From an uncultured Lachnospiraceae bacterium (lineage in GTDB: Bacteria > Bacillota > Clostridia > Lachnospirales > Lachnospiraceae), in NCBI GenBank assembly GCA_944376975.1, contig CALWEE010000030.1:1-12187 (forward strand): a stretch of 12,187 bases of DNA. Reading direction: 5' to 3'. Position numbers and translations under genes: made by a program. The first letter of the stretch is position 1. Every line of letters starts with the position of its first letter. Below, in pieces: positions 1 through 6,382 of the stretch. The notes beneath the pieces are model-generated. The model ran no database searches. It was not told the DNA's origin and worked only from the letters and a program-made list of their open reading frames with translations.

Positions 1-235
1 GGAAGCGGAATCCCTTTTTTTCGAGGACGCGCGCCCGCGTATGGGTCTTGCGGGCCGGTTTTCGTATACGGCGGAAATCGTCCACTAAAAGCGCGGCGCG
101 GACCGATCCGTCTTCGTGGCTTACTGAAAAGAAACGGATACCATTATAACGGCACATGTTCAGGAAACGGACCGTATCCGGCCCCCAAAACCGACATATC
201 ACATAACTTTTGAAAAACCGGACGGCTTTTTCCAT
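1..235 (-). CDS. yqfD: YqfD-family sporulation protein, N-terminal part (runs off the window)
   Basis: Reading the minus strand from an ATG at 235 gives 78 codons with no stop before the window edge, so only the N-terminus is visible. The peptide begins MEKAVRFFKSYVICRFWG and continues through a segment ending KKGFRF. It follows the layout of Bacillus subtilis YqfD: an N-terminal region with a conserved Asn-x-Cys-Arg turn (NMCRYNGIRFF), then a short beta element and a basic stretch ending in a KKGFPF-like motif. YqfD is a sporulation protein made in the mother cell and predicted to be a membrane protein; its transmembrane part would lie beyond the window. A GGGAGG ribosome binding site sits 5 nt before the ATG, inside the end of yqfC, and the two genes are separated by one base, which indicates translational coupling. 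The assignment rests on the motif plus the yqfC-yqfD gene order; the molecular function is unknown. Confidence 0.8.
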   Translation of the reverse strand, partial: MEKAVRFFKSYVICRFWGPDTVRFLNMCRYNGIRFFSVSHEDGSVRAALLVDDFRRIRKPARKTHTRARVLEKKGFRF

Positions 236-236
236 C

Positions 237-500
237 TCAACCTCCCATGTACGTGATGGATTCGATACAGCCGCGTACGCACAGCTCATCGGCGTTGTAA
301 TATTGGATATCCAACGCGTGTCCCTGGACGCGCATACGCTGCTTCTTCATTCGGATAACGATCTCGTCGGGCCCGTATTTGAGCAGGCTGTCGAAATTCT
401 GGATCTTGAGCTGCTCTTTTCCGGAGAGCATGGCCACAGGAGCGTCCCGGCTTATGTCTTTTGGCAGGATCTCGCTTTCTGAAATAAATTTTTTAAACAT
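237..500 (-). CDS. yqfC: YqfC/YabP-family sporulation protein
   Basis: This is an 87-residue protein of the YabP/YqfC family, close in length to B. subtilis YqfC (about 93). The family features are visible: a PKDI segment near residue 13, a SGKEQLKIQNF block, a KYGPDEIVIRM block, then the G-x-x-L-x-I and GCIESITYM C-terminal strands. It is soluble, with no signal peptide or membrane segment. The family is expressed in the mother cell during sporulation and is the constant partner of yqfD, which follows after one base. An in-frame ATG exists further upstream at 515, but the only good ribosome binding site (GGAGAGG, 6 nt spacer) overlaps that codon and serves the ATG at 500, so I chose 500. A sigma-E-like promoter lies just upstream at 527-555. 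Family assignment is firm; the biochemical role is not known. Confidence 0.85.
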   Translation of the reverse strand: MFKKFISESEILPKDISRDAPVAMLSGKEQLKIQNFDSLLKYGPDEIVIRMKKQRMRVQGHALDIQYYNADELCVRGCIESITYMGG

Positions 501-526
501 TGCCGGCCTCTCCATGTCTTTTGTTC

Positions 527-555
527 AATGTATGAAGCCCGGACAAAAAAAATAC
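527..555 (-). promoter_or_regulatory. Candidate sigma-E-type promoter for yqfC-yqfD
   Basis: On the minus strand a CATACATT element (534-527) closely matches the sigma-E -10 consensus CATACAAT. It is preceded by GTATTTT (555-549), a partial match to the -35 consensus, with a 14-nt spacer. The predicted start lies about 20 nt before the yqfC ATG. YqfC and YqfD belong to the sigma-E regulon in B. subtilis, which fits. The -35 half is weak, so this is a tentative call. Confidence 0.45.
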
Positions 556-602
556 AAAAAAAGGATCGTAAGACGTCTGTCCGTTCTGTCTGACAGATGG
601 TG

Positions 603-636
603 AAAATCAAAAAGAGGATGTCTGAGACATCCTCTT
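603..636 (-). terminator. Rho-independent terminator after rpsU
   Basis: On the minus strand an 11-bp perfect stem (AAGAGGATGTC paired with GACATCCTCTT) with a 3-nt loop occupies 636-612. It is followed by a T-rich tail down to about 603. It lies 30 nt after the rpsU stop codon and separates the ribosomal gene from the sporulation pair. The opposite strand has no T tract after the hairpin, so it should work in one direction only. Confidence 0.92.
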
Positions 637-666
637 GACGTTTAACTTATGATCCTGTTCGGTCTG

Positions 667-843
667 TTATTTATATTTGCGCTTTCTGGCCGCTTCAGAT
701 TTCTTTTTACGTCTTACGCTCGGCTTTTCGTAATGTTCTCTCTTACGAATCTCCTGCTGGATACCAGCTTTCGCACAGTTTCTTTTGAATCTGCGTAAAG
801 CACTATCTAATGTTTCGTTTTCTTTAACGATTACGTTTGACAT
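667..843 (-). CDS. rpsU: 30S ribosomal protein S21
   Basis: A 58-codon gene encodes a small basic protein beginning [20 protein letters not shown] and ending EAARKRKYK. This is the standard S21 layout: an N-terminal strand with NE-x-(L/I)-x-x-A-L-R-R-F-K-R, a central helix with the conserved single Cys (CAKAG), the [11 protein letters not shown] block, and a lysine/arginine-rich tail. S21 binds the 30S platform near the anti-Shine-Dalgarno end of 16S rRNA and is needed for efficient initiation. An AAGGTG ribosome binding site lies 6 nt before the ATG, with a second GGGGAGG further up. It has its own promoter (921-948) and terminator (603-636), so it is probably monocistronic. Its codons are more A/T-rich than those of the neighbours, as expected of a highly expressed ribosomal gene. 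rpsU next to yqfC-yqfD is a familiar Firmicutes arrangement. Confidence 0.97.
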   Translation of the reverse strand: MSNVIVKENETLDSALRRFKRNCAKAGIQQEIRKREHYEKPSVRRKKKSEAARKRKYK

Positions 844-920
844 AGCTCACACCTTACCTCCCCTCCAGCTATATATTGTGCCTATACAACTGTGGGTATA
901 TTTTTCATCGCACTATGGAT

Positions 921-948
921 AGTATAGCATATTTTCCGCTTTCGTCAA
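921..948 (-). promoter_or_regulatory. Sigma-A-type promoter of rpsU
   Basis: On the minus strand TTGACG (948-943) and TATACT (926-921) are separated by 16 nt, each matching the housekeeping consensus at five of six positions. The predicted start is near 914, giving an S21 leader of roughly 70 nt. The -35 box lies about 30 nt after the capA stop codon, and no terminator hairpin is seen between capA and this promoter, so read-through from capA is possible. Confidence 0.75.
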
Positions 949-954
949 CTGTTT

Positions 955-979
955 AAGGCCATTTTTTAAGACCATTTTT
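955..979. repeat. 12-bp tandem repeat overlapping the capA stop codon
   Basis: Two copies of a 12-mer (AAGGCCATTTTT at 955-966 and AAGACCATTTTT at 968-979 on the plus strand) differ at one base and are spaced with a 13-bp period. The second copy overlaps the capA stop codon. It looks like a small slippage duplication; no function is evident. Confidence 0.55.
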
Positions 980-2300
980 AAAATTCGACGATAAAACGGT
1001 GATCTTCATACCGGGCGGTCAGTCCGGTATCTTCAAGCAGGGAATCGACCTTGTTTTCAAATACGTCGTCTATGCGGGTTTTTTCCGCTTCATCCACAAA
1101 CTCGGAATATTCTTCCCAGTTGTCATGGACTTCTCCCACCGGAAGGACAAAAAGATCCTCCGATGTGTAATACAGATAGGTGGGCGTCAGCCTGAAACCG
1201 GTGATCTTCACGCCGCCATCGTCATTGGAGACGATCACGTCAAACAGAGCGCTCACGTCGTTATCGATGCCGAGGCCTTCGCTGTAGACCTGGCTGCCCA
1301 GGAATGTTCCAAGGGAATAGATGGCCAGCCCTTTTTTCGTTATGCCGTTTTCATCTTGCAGATCTTTTACCGTTACCGGAAGCAGGGAATAAGGGCCGTT
1401 TCCGACAACGATGTCTGCCCCCGCGTCAAAAAAGCGGTCGAACAGTTCGGTCTGATAGGTATCGGGCTGGGATACATAGGCGTCTCCGCACTGGACAAGG
1501 ACAACGACGAGATCCGCGTTTTTCGCGGCTTCTTCCACGTCTTCGCACGCCTGATCGATCTTGTCGGCGTCATAGCCATCCAGCGTATTGACGCTGTAGG
1601 CGTCTTCCTCGTCCAGATAGCCGGTCAGGCTGTTGGTATAGGATACAAAGCCGATATTGATCCCGTCAACGGCAGTGAGCGTATAGCGGGTATCGGTTTC
1701 GTTCTTAAACGTCCCGGTACTTTGAAGTCCCGCGGCGTCCAGATAGTCGATGGTGGAATCAATGCCTTCTTTCCCAAAATCCGCCGAATGGCTGTTGGCG
1801 GTCTGAAAGAAGGAAAAACCGGCGTCCCGAAGGTCTTTGGCCGCCGTCTCCGGCGCGTTGTACAGGCCGCCGGCCACGCCGTACCGGTCGTATCCTTCGT
1901 AGTTTTCATCCGGGCCCGCGAAAACACATTCCAGATCGCCGACCACAAGGGCAGGATCCTGCAGATACGAGCGGATATACCGGAAACTGTCCGAGAAGTC
2001 GAAACTATCCGACGCTTCGTCGTAGTAACGGCTCAGCTGTGGCTCCTCGAAAGTCACGCCGCCGGTAAATGTCAGGATGGTCTCGCCGGACGACGCGGGC
2101 GTCTGTCCCATGATCATGGCCTCCGTGTTCAGGTCGTCAAGAGTCACGTTATCGCGGGAGGTAAGGCGGCTGCCGCCGTCGGAAATCTCATAGCTGTACT
2201 TTCCAACGGCTTCTTCCGCGTAATGATCGGACAGTATATACAGACCGATAAAGAAGACGGCGCATATTCCGACCAGTATCAATCGTTTTATATCTTTCAC
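978..2300 (-). CDS. Membrane-anchored CapA/PgsA-like protein with a degenerate metal site
   Basis: A 440-residue protein with a single N-terminal hydrophobic segment (about residues 7-24) and a large acidic extracytoplasmic domain. The order of CapA-family (poly-gamma-glutamate capsule metallophosphatase-like) blocks is clear: LTFTGGV (77-82), VVGDLE (119-124), QTANSHSADFG (166-176), VVLVQCGDAY (266-275), GADIVVGNGPYSLLPV (294-309) and YSLGTF (328-333). Compared with the family blocks GDVM, NLE, ANNH, HWGxEY, GHHPH and YSLGNF, most presumed metal-site residues are replaced (D to G81, N to D122, N to S170, H to Q270, HHPH to N301-G-P-Y304, N to T332). Catalysis by the usual mechanism is unlikely, so a binding or structural role at the cell surface is inferred. 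The start is a GTG at 2300 with GGAGA 6 nt upstream. It follows alaS by 16 nt and is probably co-transcribed with it. The substrate is unknown. Confidence 0.85.
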   Translation of the reverse strand: MKDIKRLILVGICAVFFIGLYILSDHYAEEAVGKYSYEISDGGSRLTSRDNVTLDDLNTEAMIMGQTPASSGETILTFTGGVTFEEPQLSRYYDEASDSFDFSDSFRYIRSYLQDPALVVGDLECVFAGPDENYEGYDRYGVAGGLYNAPETAAKDLRDAGFSFFQTANSHSADFGKEGIDSTIDYLDAAGLQSTGTFKNETDTRYTLTAVDGINIGFVSYTNSLTGYLDEEDAYSVNTLDGYDADKIDQACEDVEEAAKNADLVVVLVQCGDAYVSQPDTYQTELFDRFFDAGADIVVGNGPYSLLPVTVKDLQDENGITKKGLAIYSLGTFLGSQVYSEGLGIDNDVSALFDVIVSNDDGGVKITGFRLTPTYLYYTSEDLFVLPVGEVHDNWEEYSEFVDEAEKTRIDDVFENKVDSLLEDTGLTARYEDHRFIVEF

Positions 2301-2316
2301 TGAGATTCTCCGTTCT

Positions 2317-4962
2317 TTATTTCAGCATTCCTTCAAGGACTGCCGCTGCCTCTTTCAGTGCCTGCGGGATACCCGACGGATCTTTGCCTCCGGCCTGGGC
2401 CATGTTGGGCCGTCCGCCGCCGCCGCCGCCCACGTATTTCGCGACGGCCTTGATGAGCATGCCGGCGTGGGCGCCTTTCTTTATCGCCCCGTCTGTGGCC
2501 ATGGCCATAAGGGATACTTTACCGTTAAGGTCGGACGCCAGAAGGACAACGCCTTCGCCGATCTTTTCTTTCAGCTGATCGCCCAGATTCCTCAGTTCGT
2601 TCATATCCACGCCGGATACGGCCACCGGAAGCAGGTTCACGTCGTCGACGGTCACCATCTGGCTCATTACGTCGCCCATGGCGTCTTTGGCGATCTGGTT
2701 TTTCAGTTTTTCGTTTTCTCTTTGAAGTTCTTTTAACTCTTCCTGAAGCGTCTCGATACGTTTAACAAGGAGAGTCGGCTCGCATTTCGCCGCTTTGGAA
2801 GCTTCTTTCAGATTTTCTTCCAGGGCTTCGTAGTATTCCCGCACGCCGTCACCCGTGAGCGCTTCGATACGCCGTACGCCGGCGGCGACACCGGCTTCGG
2901 ATACGATCTTGAACGTGGCGATGGATCCGGTGTTGGACACATGGGTCCCGCCGCACAATTCTTTGGAGAAATCACCCATGGAAACGACCCGCACGTTATC
3001 GCCGTATTTTTCGCCGAAAAGGGCCATGGCGCCGGTCTTTTTCGCGTCGTCCAGGTTCATGACCTTCGTGAGGACAGGAAGCCCGGCGCTGATCTCTTCA
3101 TTGACGATATCTTCCACCCGGCGGATCTCCTCCGGCGTCATGGCGGAAAAATGGGTAAAGTCAAAACGGAGATGTTTCTCGTTGTTCAAAGATCCGGCCT
3201 GTTCCACGTGATCGCCGAGGACCATTTTAAGCGCTTTCTGGAGCAGATGGGTCGCGCTGTGGTTTTTCGCCGTGGCCAGCCGTTTTTTCGCGTCGACGGT
3301 CAGATGGACCGTATCGCCTTTGCGGAACATGCCCTTTTCCACGACGCCCACGTGGCCGATCTTTCCGCCCTGGAGCTTGATCGTCTCGAGCACGCGGAAT
3401 GTACCGTCTTTGTACGTGATCACGCCATGATCCCCAACTTGTCCGCCGCTCGTGGCGTAAAACGGTGTTTTTTCGGTGAGGATCGTACCCTCCTGGCCGT
3501 CCACGAGGGCTTCAACGATGGCGTCTTCCGTGGTCAGCACAAGAATGGATGAATCGTCTTCCAGCCGGTCGTAACCGGTAAATTCGGAGGTGATGGACGG
3601 ATCGATGGACTGATAGACCGTCACGTCCGCGCCCATATAGTTGCTCGTTTTCCGGGCCTTACGCGCCTTTTCCCTTTGCTCGTCCATGGCTTTTCTGAAC
3701 CCGTCTTCGTCGATGGCGATGCCGTCCTCCTGGAGGATCTCGCCGGTAAGGTCCAGCGGAAAGCCGTAAGTATCGTAGAGACGGAAGGCGTCGTTGCCGG
3801 AAAGGACGTTTTCGCCTTTGGCGATCATGTTCGCCTTCATCTCGGACAGGATGCCCAGTCCCTGATCGATGGTCTTGTTGAATTTATCTTCTTCTTCCGT
3901 GATGACACGGGTGATGAAATTCTCCCGTTCAGCCAGTTCCGGATAGCCGTCTTTGGATACTTCGATCACCTTCAGGCTCAGTTTGGCAAGGAATTTGTCT
4001 TTGATGCCCAGGAGCCGTCCATGACGGGCGGCGCGGCGAAGGAGTCGCCGGAGCACATAGCCTCTGCCTTCATTGGACGGCATGATGCCGTCGGAAACCA
4101 TGAAGGTGACGGAACGGATATGGTCGGTGATGAGACGGATCGATACGTCGGCGGACGGATCGCTTTTGTATGTTACGCCGGCCAGACGGCAGACTTCTTC
4201 CCTCAAAGCCCGTATGGTGTCCACGTCAAAAATGGAGTCCACGTCCTGGACAACGACGGCCAGACGTTCCAGACCCATGCCGGTATCGATATTTTTATAT
4301 TCCAGCGTGGTGTAATTGCCCTTCCCGTCGTTGTTGAACTGGGTAAAGACGTTGTTCCACACTTCCATATATCGGTCGCAGTCGCAGCCCACCGTACAGC
4401 CCGGTTTGCCGCAGCCGTATTTTTCGCCTCTGTCGTAGTAGATCTCGGAACAAGGACCGCAGGGACCGGCGCCGTGTTCCCAGAAATTGTCTTCTTTTCC
4501 AAAACGGAAGATCCGGCTTTTGTCGATGCCGATCTCTTTGTTCCAAATATCAAACGCTTCGTCGTCGTCCACGTAAACAGAGGGATACAGACGGTCTTCC
4601 TCAAGACCGACAACTTTCGTCAGGAATTCCCAGGACCAGGCGATGGCTTCATGCTTAAAATAATCGCCGAAAGAAAAGTTGCCCAGCATTTCAAAAAAGG
4701 TGCCGTGACGGTCGGTCTTTCCCACGTTTTCGATATCGCCTGTCCGGATACACTTCTGGCAGGTGGTCACCCGGTAGCTCGGCGGGACTTCCTGTCTCGT
4801 AAAGTAAGGCTTAAGGGGAGCCATACCGGAATTGATCAGCAGCAAGCTATTGTCATTGTGGGGGATCAGCGAAAAGCTTTTCATTTTCAGATGTCCCTTG
4901 CTTTCAAAGAAGTCAAGGAACATTTTTCTCAATTCGTTGACGCCATATTGTTTCTTCATCAT
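2317..4962 (-). CDS. alaS: Alanine--tRNA ligase
   Basis: A full-length 881-residue cytoplasmic AlaRS, which charges tRNA-Ala with alanine and clears mischarged Ser/Gly-tRNA-Ala. The class II catalytic core occupies about 1-240, with motif 2 near RHGTFFEMLGNFSFGDYF (85-102) and motif 3 DTGMGLERL (226-234). A Cys-rich insertion typical of bacterial AlaRS spans 184-195. The tRNA-recognition helical domain follows. The editing domain carries the zinc motif halves HSATH (H568, H572) and CGGTH (C670, H674). A coiled-coil segment near 710-745 leads to the C-Ala domain with its glycine-rich KYVGGGGGGRPNMAQAGG signature. The gene starts with two adjacent ATGs (4962 and 4959). An AGGAGG site is 5 nt from the first and 8 nt from the second, so either could be used. 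It lies downstream of the his terminator with its own promoter candidates, and no T-box leader is seen. Confidence 0.98.
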   Translation of the reverse strand: MMKKQYGVNELRKMFLDFFESKGHLKMKSFSLIPHNDNSLLLINSGMAPLKPYFTRQEVPPSYRVTTCQKCIRTGDIENVGKTDRHGTFFEMLGNFSFGDYFKHEAIAWSWEFLTKVVGLEEDRLYPSVYVDDDEAFDIWNKEIGIDKSRIFRFGKEDNFWEHGAGPCGPCSEIYYDRGEKYGCGKPGCTVGCDCDRYMEVWNNVFTQFNNDGKGNYTTLEYKNIDTGMGLERLAVVVQDVDSIFDVDTIRALREEVCRLAGVTYKSDPSADVSIRLITDHIRSVTFMVSDGIMPSNEGRGYVLRRLLRRAARHGRLLGIKDKFLAKLSLKVIEVSKDGYPELAERENFITRVITEEEDKFNKTIDQGLGILSEMKANMIAKGENVLSGNDAFRLYDTYGFPLDLTGEILQEDGIAIDEDGFRKAMDEQREKARKARKTSNYMGADVTVYQSIDPSITSEFTGYDRLEDDSSILVLTTEDAIVEALVDGQEGTILTEKTPFYATSGGQVGDHGVITYKDGTFRVLETIKLQGGKIGHVGVVEKGMFRKGDTVHLTVDAKKRLATAKNHSATHLLQKALKMVLGDHVEQAGSLNNEKHLRFDFTHFSAMTPEEIRRVEDIVNEEISAGLPVLTKVMNLDDAKKTGAMALFGEKYGDNVRVVSMGDFSKELCGGTHVSNTGSIATFKIVSEAGVAAGVRRIEALTGDGVREYYEALEENLKEASKAAKCEPTLLVKRIETLQEELKELQRENEKLKNQIAKDAMGDVMSQMVTVDDVNLLPVAVSGVDMNELRNLGDQLKEKIGEGVVLLASDLNGKVSLMAMATDGAIKKGAHAGMLIKAVAKYVGGGGGGRPNMAQAGGKDPSGIPQALKEAAAVLEGMLK

Positions 4963-5001
4963 GTTTGCCTCCTGTATCGGTAAATTCGTATGATCATTCA
5001 G

Positions 5002-5030
5002 AATATGCGCGTTTTTATGCCTTCTGTCGA
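5002..5030 (-). promoter_or_regulatory. Candidate proximal promoter of alaS-capA
   Basis: On the minus strand TCGACA (5030-5025) and CATATT (5007-5002) are separated by 17 nt, matching the housekeeping consensus at five and four of six positions. The start would fall near 4995, giving a leader of about 33 nt to the alaS ATG. It is weaker than the candidate at 5072-5100 but is entirely downstream of the terminator hairpin; its -35 lies in the loop of the inverted repeat at 5014-5042. Confidence 0.45.
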
Positions 5031-5042
5031 TGAAGGCATAAA
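5014..5042. repeat. 11-bp inverted repeat in the alaS leader region
   Basis: TTTATGCCTTC (5014-5024) is an exact inverted copy of GAAGGCATAAA (5032-5042), with a 7-nt loop. It directly abuts the terminator hairpin at 5042-5071. On the minus strand it is followed by an A tract rather than T's, so it is not a classical terminator in the direction of transcription. It could be a leader stem of the alaS mRNA or a protein-binding dyad. Confidence 0.6.
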
Positions 5043-5071
5043 GAAAACTAGCAGCAGTCTGCTAGTTTTCT
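5042..5071 (-). terminator. Terminator hairpin of the histidine operon
   Basis: A 13-bp perfect stem (AGAAAACTAGCAG with its exact inverted copy) and 4-nt loop, 52 nt after the stop codon of the hisIE fusion. On the minus strand the descending arm is U-rich (TTTTCTTT), with an A-rich ascending arm, as in intrinsic terminators whose U tract is partly paired. The U tract beyond the stem is short, so efficiency is uncertain. A consensus promoter ends immediately upstream of it (5072-5100). Confidence 0.75.
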
Positions 5072-5100
5072 ATTATAAATTCATTTAAAGTCTTTGTAAA
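5072..5100 (-). promoter_or_regulatory. Near-consensus sigma-A promoter between the his operon and alaS
   Basis: On the minus strand TTTACA (5100-5095) and a perfect TATAAT (5077-5072) are separated by 17 nt. The predicted start (about 5065) falls inside the ascending arm of the terminator hairpin. An mRNA begun here would therefore carry only part of the 13-bp stem, whereas his-operon read-through RNA would carry all of it. This is probably the main promoter of alaS-capA; no other gene on this strand is placed to use it. Confidence 0.65.
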
Positions 5101-5123
5101 TACTCTTTCACGGTTTTCTTTCC

Positions 5124-6380
5124 CTAATGCCTGGCGGCCAGTTCCTTCATGATCTCTTTCCAGCTCACGTCCCGCTCGGCCATAAGGACCATCATATGGT
5201 ACAGGAAATCGCAGATCTCGTATTTCAGTTCATCCGTGTCCGGATTTTTGGCCGCGATCACGATCTCGGTCGCTTCCTCTCCCACTTTCTTCAGGATCTT
5301 ATCCAGTCCCTTATCGAAAAGATAATTGGTGTAGGAGCCTTCCTTGGGATGGAGCCGTCTTTCTTCGATGGTATCCATGACCTGCCCCAGTATGGTCGCC
5401 GGATTCGTGTCATCGTAAGCTTTTTTCATCAGATTGGTGTAAAAACAGCTTCGGTTGCCGGTATGGCAGGCCGCGCCGATCTGGGCGACTTTCGCCAGAA
5501 GGGTGTCTCTGTCGCAGTCGATCTCCATGGATTTGACATACTGGAAATGTCCGGAAGTTTCACCTTTTTTCCAGAGTGTCTGGCGGCTCCGGCTGAAATA
5601 GGTCATGCGGCCGCTGCGCACCGTCTCGTAAAAAGATTCCCGGTTCATGTAAGCCAGCATGAGCACCTCGCCGGTCTTGTAATCCTGGGTGATGACCGGT
5701 ATCAGGCCGTCGCTGCCGCATTTGAAGTCATCAAAAGAAAGGGCGCTTTCAAAACAGTTGACCTCCAGTCCTTTTTCCTTCAGTTCCGCTTTTAAAGACA
5801 TGATATCCATTTCACTGCCGTCCGTCCCCGAAAGCGGGCATATGCCGACCACGCCGTCCATGGACAGGGCTTCGGCGGCTTCATCCGCTGAGCCGAAGGT
5901 TTTGACCCAGATCACGTTGAGACGAAAATCGCGGAACATGTCCACGGCGGTTTTATTGGCGGAAACAACGCATCCGCCCGCTCCCGTGTCTTTGATGGCT
6001 CCGATGAGCGCCCGGCTGACCGGCTGCGTGTCCGGTATGCCGGCCCATATCTTATCTTTTCCGAAACGGGAGACCGCTTCTTTGAGCAGGCGGAAATCCT
6101 CCCGGGCCACAACGCCCATGACAACGCCGGCGGCTCCGGCGTAAAGGATCTTTTTCACGTCTTCCAGACGGGAATACCGTTGATAGACATACATGGGTAT
6201 ATCGGAACGGGAAGCCACGTTTTTGATCAGTTTGATCAGCCGGCCTTCCTGCTTTTCGCCCGCGGACATCCGATCCAGTATAAAGACGCCGTCCGCGCCT
6301 TCGTGTTCCATATGTATGATGTGGTCGGGACGGGTCTCCTCTCCGTCCAGACGTTCGCAAAGTATGATTTCTCTGACCAT
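5124..6380 (-). CDS. hisIE: HisF-like barrel pseudo-domain fused to HisI-HisE (PR-AMP cyclohydrolase / PR-ATP pyrophosphatase)
   Basis: A 418-residue protein, about twice the usual HisIE length of 200-215. Residues about 221-316 are HisI, which opens the ring of phosphoribosyl-AMP: the metal cluster D288, C289, D290, D292 (DCDRDTLL), C305 (ACHTG) and C312 (RSCFY) is intact. Residues about 328-418 are HisE, which hydrolyses phosphoribosyl-[17 protein letters not shown] with E368, E369, E372, then E388 and D391, is intact. Residues 1-220 align with the HisF barrel ([24 protein letters not shown], and [12 protein letters not shown] near the end of the barrel) but lack the catalytic aspartates and both phosphate loops. 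The start is the ATG at 6380, with AGAGGTG 7 nt upstream. An in-frame TTG at 6386 overlaps the hisA stop but sits only 1 nt from that site. It is the last gene of the his operon. Confidence 0.93.
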   Translation of the reverse strand: MVREIILCERLDGEETRPDHIIHMEHEGADGVFILDRMSAGEKQEGRLIKLIKNVASRSDIPMYVYQRYSRLEDVKKILYAGAAGVVMGVVAREDFRLLKEAVSRFGKDKIWAGIPDTQPVSRALIGAIKDTGAGGCVVSANKTAVDMFRDFRLNVIWVKTFGSADEAAEALSMDGVVGICPLSGTDGSEMDIMSLKAELKEKGLEVNCFESALSFDDFKCGSDGLIPVITQDYKTGEVLMLAYMNRESFYETVRSGRMTYFSRSRQTLWKKGETSGHFQYVKSMEIDCDRDTLLAKVAQIGAACHTGNRSCFYTNLMKKAYDDTNPATILGQVMDTIEERRLHPKEGSYTNYLFDKGLDKILKKVGEEATEIVIAAKNPDTDELKYEICDFLYHMMVLMAERDVSWKEIMKELAARH

Positions 6381-6382
6381 GT

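Noticed and set aside
585..597. 13-bp palindrome TCTGTCTGACAGA between the rpsU terminator and yqfC
   Set aside because: It is short, has no T tract, and is upstream of the yqfC promoter with no second copy in the window. It may be a binding site but there is nothing to support that.
999..2303. Long plus-strand open frame opposite the capA-like gene (and a similar one at 3676-4983 opposite alaS)
   Set aside because: Both mirror real genes codon for codon, lack family motifs, and have no credible ribosome binding site or promoter on that strand.
2400..2450. Run of GCC/GGC codons giving six glycines near the alaS 3' end
   Set aside because: This is the normal glycine-rich motif of the AlaRS C-terminal domain, not a repeat expansion.
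4963..5123. Possible T-box leader for alaS
   Set aside because: The gap is only 161 nt, already filled by two hairpins and promoters, and I find no AGGGTGGNACCGCG-type T-box sequence or specifier stem.
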